From positions 54,092 to 118,091 of the forward strand of contig CALVDO010000007.1 in assembly GCA_944326355.1 (NCBI GenBank): DNA of 64,000 bases. The letters are read 5' to 3'. The position numbers and the translations under genes were made by a program. Under the pieces are notes generated by a model, which worked only from the letters and a program-made list of their open reading frames with translations, was not told where the DNA came from and did not search any database. This document shows positions 29,351 to 37,079 of this stretch, piece by piece (the stretch's first letter is position 1; every line of letters starts with the position of its first letter). The DNA comes from an uncultured Bacteroidales bacterium (GTDB taxonomy: Bacteria; Bacteroidota; Bacteroidia; Bacteroidales; UBA932).

Positions 29351-29413
29351 TCATGACGCAAAAAAAATTACTCATGACGACAAGAAAAAATTGACGAAGA
29401 CAAGAAAAGATGC
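29351..29413. repeat. Three 21-bp A-tract units (possible curved DNA)
   Basis: Units start at 29351 (TCATGACGCAAAAAAAATTA C), 29372 (TCATGACGACAAGAAAAAAT T) and 29393 (GACGAAGACAAGAAAAGATG C). The A tracts recur every 21 bp, two helical turns, which should bend DNA. They lie about 70-130 bp before the zinc-ribbon gene. Confidence 0.45.
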
Positions 29414-29479
29414 TTTTTCGCCGGAAAGAGAAAAACTTTTTGCATCTCTGGCCTTTTTCGCCACATTTTCTTGTTTATA

Positions 29480-29962
29480 ATGCCGGCTATGCGCACATTT
29501 GGACGTCAAATGGAATCGCCTATGAAATGCAGGACGGAAGATGATGAACGGAAGGTCTCCACTTGTGTGGAATGCGGGGATGAAATCCGTTACGGGCGGC
29601 AGGACAAGAAGTTCTGCAGCTGTGAGTGTAAGAACAGGTACAACAACCGGAAGGTCAGGAACAGCAGACTGACGAAGCTTCGGGTCATCAATTCTCTGGA
29701 GAGGAATCACGGTATACTGGAGCAGATGCTGAGGCTCGGAGTGGATTCGATGGATCTCGCGTCGCTGAAGAATCTCGGATTCGACATCGATTACGTGACT
29801 TCATACAGGAAGGTGCGCAGGCATGACGAGTACTGCTGCTTCGACATAAGGTTCATCCTCACCCCCACGAGGATATGTTCGGTGTCGCGGCTCCGGGTCT
29901 CTCTTGCCGATGACGAATCAGAGAAAAAATCAGTACATTCGCATCCTGAAATGAAAAAATGA
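29480..29962 (+). CDS. Small zinc-ribbon protein, Bacteroidetes type, function unknown
   Basis: 160 residues from ATG 29480; ATGs at 29489, 29510 and 29522 are equally possible, as no ribosome site decides. A zinc ribbon at residues about 29-50 ('CVECGDEIRYGRQDKKFCSC') is followed by a basic stretch ('KNRYNNRKVRNSRLTKLR') and a helical region, then 'LKNLGFDIDYVTSYR'. Bacteroidetes genomes carry similar small proteins in which CxxCG, 'KKFC--CKN-YNN' and 'GFD--Y' are conserved; none has a function known to me. The positively charged part suggests nucleic-acid binding. Stops 4 bp before the M3 peptidase, so they are probably co-transcribed. Confidence 0.72.
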   Translation: MPAMRTFGRQMESPMKCRTEDDERKVSTCVECGDEIRYGRQDKKFCSCECKNRYNNRKVRNSRLTKLRVINSLERNHGILEQMLRLGVDSMDLASLKNLGFDIDYVTSYRKVRRHDEYCCFDIRFILTPTRICSVSRLRVSLADDESEKKSVHSHPEMKK

Positions 29963-29966
29963 GTTT

Positions 29967-32060
29967 ATGACAGCAGAATACAGACAAGAGGAGGCGGCCG
30001 GGGCCGACGTTCTTAAGAGCAATCCGCTCCTCGTACCGTCGGACTGTCCGTATGGGGCGCCGCCTTTCGACAGGATAGAGAAAGAGCATTATCTGCCCGC
30101 GTTCAGAGAGGCGGTCATGGAGGCCAAGGCACAGGTCGACGCCATAGCGGACGACCCTGCCGAGCCCACCTTTGAAAATGTGGTGGAAAGGCTTGAGTAC
30201 AGCGCGAGGTCTCTCGACCGCGTGTCCGGGATATTCTTCAATCTCCTTGAGGCTGACGCCGATGACAGGATGCAGGAGATGGCGGAGGAGATTTCGCCGA
30301 TGCTTACGGAGTATTCTCTCTATGTATCCATGAATCAGAGGCTTTTTGAGAAGGTAAAGAAGATCAGGGAGTCTGCTGACGCCCTTGCGCTCGAACAGGA
30401 TGCACGGAAACTTCTCGATGACACGTTCCGTTCATTTGTCCGTAACGGTGCAGATCTTCCGAAGGAAAGCCGGGAAGAGTTTGCCGGATGTTCGGAGGAG
30501 CTTTCCCTGCTTTCCCTGCAATTCGGGAAAAATGTCCTTGCGGCGACCAATGCGTTTCATCTGCATATCACGGATGCGGCTGATCTGGAGGGCCTTCCTC
30601 AGTATGTGAGGGATGCCGGAGCCGAAGCTGCGAAGGAGAAGGGTCTGACCGGCTGGGTGTATACCCTTGACCATCCGAGCTATGGGCCTTTCATGAAATA
30701 CAGCTCAAGAAGGGATCTCAGGAAGCGGATGTACATGGCCTATGGCACAAGGGCGGTTTCCGGAGAGAATGACAACAGGGACATAGTCCGGAAGATTGCC
30801 GCTCTGAGGGTCAGGCTTGCGTCGATGCCCGGATATGCCTCCTACGCCGATTATGCGCTTGAGGAACGGATGGCGCGGACTCCTGCTGCTGTCAACGGCT
30901 TTCTCTCCGGGCTGATGGACAGGACGTTGCCGTTTGCGAAGAATGAGATTGCAAGAGTCTCTGCCTATGCGAAGGAGAACGGCTTTGAGGAGGATGAGCT
31001 GCAGCCGTGGGATTTCTCCTACTGGGCAGAGCGCTTCCAGAAGGCGGAATATGAGTTTGACGAGGAGGCCCTGAAGCCGTATTTCCGGCTTGAGAACTGC
31101 ATTGACGCCGTCTTTGCTCTGGCGAACAGGCTCTACGGCCTGACTTTTACAGAGAGAACGGATATTCCTGTCTATCATAAGGATGTGAAAGTCTACGATG
31201 TGCTTGACGAGAACGGCAGGCACATGGCGCTTTTCTATGCCGACTTCTTCCCTCGGCCGACCAAGAGGAGCGGCGCGTGGATGACCGAGTTTCGCGGGCA
31301 GGGGGTGTGGAACGGAGTTGAGGAGCGCCCGTTCATAAGCATAGTGACCAATTTCACCAAGCCTGCCGCCGACTCTCCGTCGCTTCTCACCCATTCGGAG
31401 TTCACGACTCTGCTTCATGAGTTCGGGCATGCGCTTCACGGCATCCTTTCCGAGGGTCGCTATCCGTCTTTGACGGGGACAAATGTGGCCAGAGACTTCG
31501 TGGAGCTTCCGTCGCAGATAATGGAGAACTGGGCGTTCGAGCCTGAATATCTGGATACTTTCGCCAGAGACTGGCGCACGGGTGCTCCCGTCCCGAAGGC
31601 TCTTGTGGAGAAGATTGTGGCGGCACAGAACTATCTGGCCGGCTATCAGCAGGTGCGGCAGCTTCAGTTCGGCCTTCTCGACATGGCCTGGCATACGCCT
31701 TCTTCCATTGCCGGGGATCTGGATGTCTTGAGATTCGAGCGTGACGCTCTCGAGGGTACGGCTGTCTTGCCGACAGCGGAGCAGACCTGTATCTCGGTGT
31801 CGTTCAGCCACATCTTTTCCGGAGGCTACGCTGCAGGATACTATTCCTACAAGTGGGCAGAGGTTCTGGAGGCGGACGCATTCTCCCTGTTCAGGGAAAA
31901 GGGCATCTTCAGCCGGGAGGCGGCCGATTCGTTCAGGCGGAACATTCTTTCGCGTGGCGGTTCGGAAGATCCGGATGTGCTCTACCGCAGATTCCGAGGC
32001 CGTGATCCGGAGCCTGATGCGCTCATGCGCAAGCTCGGCCTCGTCACTCAGGAGCAGTAG
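29967..32060 (+). CDS. M3 family metallopeptidase (peptidyl-dipeptidase Dcp / oligopeptidase A type)
   Basis: 697 residues without a signal peptide, so probably cytosolic. The zinc site HEFGH at residues 484-488 ('LLHEFGHALHGILS') with the downstream Glu in the 'FVELPSQIMENWA' segment is diagnostic of M3 peptidases. N-terminal helical part ('YGAPPFDRIEKEHYLPAFRE') is the usual start of Dcp/PrlC proteins. Degrades short peptides. ATG 29967 follows the previous stop by 4 bp. Dcp and OpdA cannot be separated with confidence; the 'FRGQGVWNG' region is more like Dcp. Confidence 0.92.
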   Translation: MTAEYRQEEAAGADVLKSNPLLVPSDCPYGAPPFDRIEKEHYLPAFREAVMEAKAQVDAIADDPAEPTFENVVERLEYSARSLDRVSGIFFNLLEADADDRMQEMAEEISPMLTEYSLYVSMNQRLFEKVKKIRESADALALEQDARKLLDDTFRSFVRNGADLPKESREEFAGCSEELSLLSLQFGKNVLAATNAFHLHITDAADLEGLPQYVRDAGAEAAKEKGLTGWVYTLDHPSYGPFMKYSSRRDLRKRMYMAYGTRAVSGENDNRDIVRKIAALRVRLASMPGYASYADYALEERMARTPAAVNGFLSGLMDRTLPFAKNEIARVSAYAKENGFEEDELQPWDFSYWAERFQKAEYEFDEEALKPYFRLENCIDAVFALANRLYGLTFTERTDIPVYHKDVKVYDVLDENGRHMALFYADFFPRPTKRSGAWMTEFRGQGVWNGVEERPFISIVTNFTKPAADSPSLLTHSEFTTLLHEFGHALHGILSEGRYPSLTGTNVARDFVELPSQIMENWAFEPEYLDTFARDWRTGAPVPKALVEKIVAAQNYLAGYQQVRQLQFGLLDMAWHTPSSIAGDLDVLRFERDALEGTAVLPTAEQTCISVSFSHIFSGGYAAGYYSYKWAEVLEADAFSLFREKGIFSREAADSFRRNILSRGGSEDPDVLYRRFRGRDPEPDALMRKLGLVTQEQ

Positions 32061-32092
32061 GCGCTCCTTTCTGAAGCGGCTGACGGCAGCTG

Positions 32093-33421
32093 TTACTTCA
32101 GTGCGTCATTCTTGCCGGCGGCCTTTGGGGCAGCAGACTTTGAAGGGTCCTTGAAAATCAGGGCAAAGAGGATGGCGACCACAAGGGCGTAGCCTGCGAA
32201 TATGTACCAGACGGCGCTCCAGTTGCCGATCGTGTATATCGTCCCGTCAATTTCGGTGGCGTAGGTGAAGCGGTTGACCACGGCCTGTGCCACTATCATT
32301 CCTATGGAAGCACCCACTCCGTTGGTCATGAGCATGAAGAGACCCTGTGCGCTGGAGCGGATGTCTTCGGATGTCCGCTCGTTCATGTAGAGGGAGCCTG
32401 AGATGTTGAAGAAGTCGAAAGCGACGCCGTAGACTATCATCGAGAGGATGAACATCCACACTCCGGGGCCGGGATTGCCCGCTCCGAAAAGCCCGAATCG
32501 GAATACCCAGGCCACCATTGCAATGAGCATTACCCGCTTGATGCCAAATCTCTTCATCACGAACGGAATCAGGAGGATGCCGAGCGTCTCGGACACCTGT
32601 GATATGGAGATGAGCGCATTCGCGTTTTCAGCGCCGAAAGTGCCGGCGTATTCCGGTATTGCCTTGAAGCTGGTGATGAACGGGTTGGCATAACCGTTGG
32701 TGATCTGCAGCGCCACACCGAGCATCATCGAGAATATTAGGAAAGTGGCCATGTCCCTGTTCTTGAACAGGGTGAATGCCCTGAGCCCGAGGGCGTCGGC
32801 GAGCCCTTTCCTTTCCTTTGTCGCCATGACCGGGCAGTTCGGAAGCGTGAAGGCATAGAGCATGAGCACGAGGCCGAGTATGCCGGATGTGAGAAACTGG
32901 TTGTATGTGGACTGGAACTGCACTCCGTTTCCGTCTCTCATGAAGTTTACGAAAAGCATGCTGCAGATGAATCCCACCGTGCCGAATACCCTTATCGGGG
33001 GAAATGCCTTCACCGGATCTCTCCCGTTGTCTTCAAGTATGGTGTAGGCCACAGAGTTGGAGAGCGCTATGGTCGGCATGAAGAAGGCCACGCTGAGGGA
33101 ATACAGCGGGAAGAGCACCCCGAATTCCACTGAGCTCCCGGCTGTCATCCCGTAGTATCCTGCCGCGAGCATGGCGACACCTGCTATCCCGTGGCACAGG
33201 CTGAGGACTCTCTGGGCCGGCATGAACTTGTCGGCGAGTATTCCGATGAGGGCCGGCATGAAGATGGACACTATTCCCTGCATGGAATAGAACCAGCCGA
33301 TGTTTTCCGCCATGCCGACTTTCCCGAGGTAGTTTCCCATTGATGTGAGGTAGGCGCCCCAGATGGCGAATTGCAGGAAATTCATGGCTATCAGCCTGAG
33401 GCGTATGCACTTGCTTTTCAT
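32093..33421 (-). CDS. MFS transporter of the nucleoside:H+ symporter (NupG) family
   Basis: 442 residues with about twelve helices. N-terminus 'LRLIAMNFLQFAIWGAYLTSMG' and 'IGWFYSMQGIVSIFMPALIG' match the nucleoside permease group (PF03825) common in Bacteroidetes. Would import nucleosides with protons across the inner membrane. Convergent with the M3 peptidase (32-bp gap) and divergent from tgt. A charged C-terminal tail ('FKDPSKSAAPKAAGKND') faces the cytosol. Substrate is inferred from the family. Confidence 0.85.
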   Translation of the reverse strand: MKSKCIRLRLIAMNFLQFAIWGAYLTSMGNYLGKVGMAENIGWFYSMQGIVSIFMPALIGILADKFMPAQRVLSLCHGIAGVAMLAAGYYGMTAGSSVEFGVLFPLYSLSVAFFMPTIALSNSVAYTILEDNGRDPVKAFPPIRVFGTVGFICSMLFVNFMRDGNGVQFQSTYNQFLTSGILGLVLMLYAFTLPNCPVMATKERKGLADALGLRAFTLFKNRDMATFLIFSMMLGVALQITNGYANPFITSFKAIPEYAGTFGAENANALISISQVSETLGILLIPFVMKRFGIKRVMLIAMVAWVFRFGLFGAGNPGPGVWMFILSMIVYGVAFDFFNISGSLYMNERTSEDIRSSAQGLFMLMTNGVGASIGMIVAQAVVNRFTYATEIDGTIYTIGNWSAVWYIFAGYALVVAILFALIFKDPSKSAAPKAAGKNDALK

Positions 33422-33498
33422 GATGATGTCTTGACGTCAATGTGGTCTATGCCGCTCCCGCGATGGAGATGCGCCGGCTGCGCCGCGTGCGGCGGAAA

Positions 33499-33506
33499 CA
33501 AATATA
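33499..33506 (-). promoter_or_regulatory. Candidate -7 box for the nucleoside permease
   Basis: TATATTTG on the minus strand is a perfect TAnnTTTG box about 78 bp before the start; no good -33 box was found. Confidence 0.42.
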
Positions 33507-33528
33507 CGAGTATTTCTTCAACTTTTAC

Positions 33529-33536
33529 TATCTTTG
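33529..33536 (+). promoter_or_regulatory. Candidate -7 box for tgt
   Basis: TATCTTTG is a perfect TAnnTTTG box 32 bp before the tgt ATG. The -33 region is not obvious. It lies within 25 bp of the divergent box, so the two promoters may compete. Confidence 0.5.
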
Positions 33537-33568
33537 ATGCCTGAAATTTTGGAAGACTGGCATATCGA

Positions 33569-34699
33569 ATGAAATTCGTCAAGACACATTCCGACCCCGG
33601 CTCGTCGGCAAGATGCGGTACCATAACCACTGATCACGGCGTCATCGAGACTCCGATTTTCATGCCGGTGGGTACGGTCGGGTCGGTCAAGGGAATATAT
33701 CATAGGGATCTGAAGGATGACATAGGAGCGGAGATCATTCTCGGCAACACCTATCATCTCTATCTCCGTCCTGGTCTGGACACGCTCAAGGCCGCAGGAG
33801 GGCTGCACAGGTTCATCTCATGGGACCGTCCCATTCTGACGGACAGCGGGGGATTCCAGGTGTTCTCCCTCTCGCCGATAAGGAAGCTGACTCCGGAGGG
33901 CTGCATTTTCAGGTCGCACATAGACGGCTCGAAACACATGTTCACCCCGGAGAATAATGTGGACACCCAGAGAATCATCGGAGGCGACATAATCATGGCT
34001 CTGGACGAGTGCACTCCGGGCGACGCCACCTTTGAATACGCAAGGAAGTCTCTGGATCTCACGAAGTCATGGCTCGAGAGGTGCATCAGGCATTTTGATG
34101 CTACCGAGCCTCTGTACGGCTATTCCCAGACATTTTTCCCGATAGTGCAGGGCTGTGTATATCCCGAGCTGAGGCTCGAGGCGGCAGAGCACGCCGCGTC
34201 CTTCGACAGGGAAGGGTATGCCATAGGCGGGCTTTCCGTGGGAGAGAGCACTGAGCAGATGTACCAGATGCTTGAGGTGGTCTGCCAGGTCCTGCCGGAT
34301 GACAGACCGAGATATCTGATGGGAGTGGGTACGCCGGCCAACATACTGGAGGGCATCGCACGCGGTGTGGACATGTTCGACTGCGTGATGCCTACGAGAA
34401 ACGGGCGCAACGGGATGCTCTTCACTTGGGACGGCATAATCAACATGCGTAACCGCAAGTGGGCGGAAGACTTCTCCCCGCTGGATCCGAAAGGCACGTC
34501 ATTTGTTGACAGTACATATAGCAAGGCCTATCTTAGGCATCTGTTCCTCGCGAAGGAGATCTTTGCGGGGCAGATCGCGAGCGAGCACAATCTCGCCTTC
34601 TATCTTGATCTTGTGCGGGAGGCCCGCCGGCATATCCGGGAGGGGGATTTCGCCAGATGGAAGGACGAGACTGTCAGACGTGTCATGACCAGGCTGTAG
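33569..34699 (+). CDS. tgt: Queuine/preQ1 tRNA-ribosyltransferase
   Basis: 376 residues. Exchanges guanine at the wobble position 34 of GU(N) tRNAs for preQ1. Core motifs: 'TPIFMPVGTVGSVKG', 'LTDSGGFQVFSL', 'LDECTPGD', 'PIVQGCVYPELR', 'YAIGGLSVGE' and the nucleophile D271 in 'MFDCVMPTRNGRNG'. In most bacterial Tgt proteins a Cys-x-Cys-x2-Cys zinc site follows, with a distal His; here the matching region ('GTSFVDSTYSKAYLRHLF', about 308-325) has no cysteine, so zinc cannot be bound in the usual way. I recall the same in other Bacteroidetes Tgt proteins. Followed 39 bp later by an LptF/G gene. Confidence 0.95.
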   Translation: MKFVKTHSDPGSSARCGTITTDHGVIETPIFMPVGTVGSVKGIYHRDLKDDIGAEIILGNTYHLYLRPGLDTLKAAGGLHRFISWDRPILTDSGGFQVFSLSPIRKLTPEGCIFRSHIDGSKHMFTPENNVDTQRIIGGDIIMALDECTPGDATFEYARKSLDLTKSWLERCIRHFDATEPLYGYSQTFFPIVQGCVYPELRLEAAEHAASFDREGYAIGGLSVGESTEQMYQMLEVVCQVLPDDRPRYLMGVGTPANILEGIARGVDMFDCVMPTRNGRNGMLFTWDGIINMRNRKWAEDFSPLDPKGTSFVDSTYSKAYLRHLFLAKEIFAGQIASEHNLAFYLDLVREARRHIREGDFARWKDETVRRVMTRL

Positions 34700-34738
34700 C
34701 GATGGGCACATTCAAAGTCATGACCGACTGTACGAGGC

Positions 34739-35851
34739 ATGAATTCAAAACCAAAGGTGATGGAACTCAAACCGAGACTGCTTGACATATATATTATCAG
34801 GAAGTTCATCCTGACATTCTTCATCGCGCTGATTCTCATCATCGGGATAGTGATCATATTCGACATTAGCGAGAAGATCGACGACTTCGTCAGCAAGGAG
34901 GCGCCTCTCAAGGCCATAATCTTTGACTACTATCTGAACTTCATCCCCTACTTCGTAAACATGTTCAGTCCTCTGTTCGTGTTCATAACCGTGATCTTCT
35001 TCACTTCCAAGATGGCGGCCGACTCCGAGATCGTGGCCATCCTTTCATGCGGAATAAGTTTCCACAGGATGATGGTCCCATACATTATATCCGCTACTCT
35101 GATAGCCATCCTTTCGCTGGGGCTCAATCTTTTCGTCATACCGAGGTCGAATGAGATCAGGGTCGAATTCGAGAGCAAGTATATCAAGGGGCACAACAAG
35201 ACCACTGTCAGGGACATCCATTATCAGATAGCGCCGGGAGAGTTCGTGTTTGTGGAGTCTTTCAGCTCGTGGAACAATACGGCTCACCGCTTTACGCTCG
35301 AAAAGGTGGAGAAAAACAGGCTCGTGTCGAAGCTTTCGGCTCAGACGGCGGTCTGGGACAGTCTCGGCGGCTGCTGGAAGCTGAAGAAATATTTTATCCG
35401 CGACTACTCTTCGTCGCTGTCCGATCAGGTGCGCAGCGGAGCCCAGCTCGACACGGTGATCGACCTGTCGGTCAGTGATCTCTATATCCAGAAAGGTGCA
35501 GTAGAGACCCTTTCCTACAAGGATCTCAACCGTCTGATAGACGTGCAGAAGCTGCGCGGAGATGAAAATGTGAAGGTGGCTCTGATAGAAAAGCATACGA
35601 GATTCGCCCTCCCGTTTTCGGCGTTCATCCTGACCATAATGGGCGTGGCTCTCTCGTCCAAGAAGCGAAGGGGCGGAATCGGATGGAACATAGGCATCGG
35701 CATTGCCCTGAGCTTTTCGTACATACTGTTTCTGCGTTTCAGCCAGATGTTCGTCTACACGGATTTCCTCCCTCCCGGCATCGCGCTGTGGGTGCCCAAC
35801 ATCCTGTTTGCCATAATCGCCGGCTTCCTGTATAAGATAGCCCCGAAATGA
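34739..35851 (+). CDS. LptF/LptG family permease (lipopolysaccharide export)
   Basis: 370 residues (363 if translation starts at ATG 34760, 'MELKPRLLDIYIIRKF'). Three N-terminal helices (about 20-45, 65-85, 105-130), a soluble beta-jellyroll-like region (about 140-260), and three C-terminal helices ('FALPFSAFILTIMGVALSS', 'GIALSFSYILFLRFSQM', 'ALWVPNILFAIIAGFLY'): the LptF/G (YjgP/YjgQ) layout. With LptB2 it extracts LPS from the inner membrane and passes it to LptC. A second family member, fused to Fmt, lies at 39112-41577; together they could form the LptFG pair. Which is F and which is G is not decidable here. Confidence 0.9.
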   Translation: MNSKPKVMELKPRLLDIYIIRKFILTFFIALILIIGIVIIFDISEKIDDFVSKEAPLKAIIFDYYLNFIPYFVNMFSPLFVFITVIFFTSKMAADSEIVAILSCGISFHRMMVPYIISATLIAILSLGLNLFVIPRSNEIRVEFESKYIKGHNKTTVRDIHYQIAPGEFVFVESFSSWNNTAHRFTLEKVEKNRLVSKLSAQTAVWDSLGGCWKLKKYFIRDYSSSLSDQVRSGAQLDTVIDLSVSDLYIQKGAVETLSYKDLNRLIDVQKLRGDENVKVALIEKHTRFALPFSAFILTIMGVALSSKKRRGGIGWNIGIGIALSFSYILFLRFSQMFVYTDFLPPGIALWVPNILFAIIAGFLYKIAPK

Positions 35852-35892
35852 CGCTCCGTGCTTCGCAGACGGCTGCGGGAGATTGAAAGTTA

Positions 35893-35934
35893 AGCCCGGG
35901 CTTCGGAGTCTTCATGACTTCCTCCGCCCGGGCT
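35893..35934. terminator. Hairpin terminator between the LptF/G gene and ilvE
   Basis: AGCCCGGG (35893-35900) pairs with CCCGGGCT (35927-35934); an inner CGGAG/CTCCG (35904-35908 / 35922-35926) extends the stem after a 3-base bulge. Followed by CTTTCTTGTCTTT on the plus strand. Confidence 0.72.
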
Positions 35935-35961
35935 CTTTCTTGTCTTTGGCTTCGCGGCAGT

Positions 35962-36021
35962 GCCTCCTCAGTGCCGCCGTCGGCCTCCTCAGTGCCGCCG
36001 TCGGCCTCCTCAGTGCCGTCG
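35962..36021. repeat. 21-bp tandem repeat, 2.9 copies
   Basis: Unit GCCTCCTCAGTGCCGCCGTC G at 35962-35982 and 35983-36003 (identical), with an 18-bp partial copy at 36004-36021. Lies between the terminator and the ilvE stop. On the minus strand the unit is a multiple of three and open, but it is downstream of the ilvE stop. Confidence 0.8.
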
Positions 36022-36031
36022 CGCAATGCCG

Positions 36032-37066
36032 TCAGTCGACGAATACGCACCAGTCGAACGGATCCTCGATCTCGCCGTACTGGATGCCGGTGATCATGTT
36101 ATAGAGTCTGAGGCTCTTCGGACCGCATTCAGTCTGAGATCCGAAAAGGTAGGTCGTCACCTGATCCGACTCGAGAAACGGCTTGTCGTCGATTCTGTAT
36201 ACCGGAGTAATTACCACTGCTGTCCCGCATTCTCCTGCCTCTTCAAAGGAAGGAAGCTCGTCAACGGTGATTTTCCTTCTCTCGACTTCCATTCCGAGAT
36301 GTCTCGCGGCCGCCTCAAGCGACTTGTTGGTTATGGAAGGAAGGATAGAGTCGGACTTAGGCGTGATGTAGGAGTTGCCTTTGATGGCGAAAAAGTTGGA
36401 TGAACCGAACTCGTCAATGTACTTCTTCTCGGCAGGATCGAGGTAGAGGACGGCCTTGTAGCCCTGAGAATGCGCGAGATTGTATGAGTAGAGTGATGCG
36501 GCGTAGTTGCCTCCGAGCTTGTAGCATCCGCATCCGTTAGGGGCTGCTCTGTCGTAGTTTCTCGCGATGACCACATTTATTGGCTCGAGATTTCCTCCGG
36601 TGTATGCGCCGACAGGGGAGCAGAGCATCAGGAAGAGGCAGTCTTTCGATGAGTTCACTCCGAGCTGAGGGTTGATTCCGATGAGGGTCGGCCTCAGATA
36701 GAGGGATGCGCGGGTGCCGTATGGAGGGAGGAAGCGCATGTTCTCCCTGACGGCCCTGATGCACATGTCGATGAAGAGTTCGGTGGACGGAGCCTGGATG
36801 CCGAGGAATCTGGCCGACCTCTGGAGCCTTGCCGCGTTCTCGTCAGGTCTGAAGATGCGGACCTTGCCGTCCTTTCCCATAAATGCCTTCAGCCCTTCGA
36901 AGCATTCGATGCTGTAGTGGAGTGCGCCGGCGAAAGAACTGATGGTTATGTTGTCGTCAGTGTGACTCTCGACTTCTCCCCATTTGCCGTCCCTGTATGT
37001 GCAGCTGAGGATGGTGTCAGTCTTCGTGTAGGAAAAAGTCAGTTTTGTCCAGTCGATGTTTGCCAT
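36032..37066 (-). CDS. ilvE: Branched-chain amino acid aminotransferase
   Basis: 344 residues. Class IV PLP aminotransferase that interconverts Leu, Ile and Val with their 2-oxo acids. PLP lysine in 'GCYKLGGNYAASLYSY', with 'ALHYSIECFEGLKAF' and 'EFGSSNFFAIKGN' also typical. Lies 11 bp after ilvA in the same operon, which fits isoleucine synthesis. The start at 37066 is fixed by a strong Shine-Dalgarno sequence (GGAGG at 37077-37073) that abuts the ilvA stop. No other ilv genes are nearby. Confidence 0.95.
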   Translation of the reverse strand: MANIDWTKLTFSYTKTDTILSCTYRDGKWGEVESHTDDNITISSFAGALHYSIECFEGLKAFMGKDGKVRIFRPDENAARLQRSARFLGIQAPSTELFIDMCIRAVRENMRFLPPYGTRASLYLRPTLIGINPQLGVNSSKDCLFLMLCSPVGAYTGGNLEPINVVIARNYDRAAPNGCGCYKLGGNYAASLYSYNLAHSQGYKAVLYLDPAEKKYIDEFGSSNFFAIKGNSYITPKSDSILPSITNKSLEAAARHLGMEVERRKITVDELPSFEEAGECGTAVVITPVYRIDDKPFLESDQVTTYLFGSQTECGPKSLRLYNMITGIQYGEIEDPFDWCVFVD

Positions 37067-37071
37067 GATTT

Positions 37072-37079
37072 CCCTCCTT
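37072..37079 (-). promoter_or_regulatory. Strong ribosome-binding site of ilvE
   Basis: On the minus strand AAGGAGGG directly overlaps the ilvA stop codon and lies 5-6 bases before the ilvE ATG. Such a full Shine-Dalgarno site is unusual for Bacteroidetes genes and supports re-initiation after ilvA. Confidence 0.75.

Larger units (their letters stand above)
29141..29479. other. 339-bp divergent A/T-rich intergenic region
   Basis: Separates ssb (minus) from the zinc-ribbon gene (plus). It holds the ssb leader and candidate promoter, a run of T tracts at 29260-29340, three 21-bp A-rich units (29351-29413), and CTTTTTCGCC repeated at 29413-29422 and 29453-29462. The open frame here from 29289 is low complexity and unlikely to code. 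Confidence 0.6.

Noticed and set aside
29289..29480. Plus-strand frame of 63 codons in the divergent region
   Set aside because: Lys/Phe-rich low-complexity product from A and T tracts; better explained as promoter and curved DNA.
30705..31811. 368-codon minus-strand frame within the M3 peptidase gene
   Set aside because: Arg/Leu-rich translation without domain, opposite to conserved HEFGH coding sequence.
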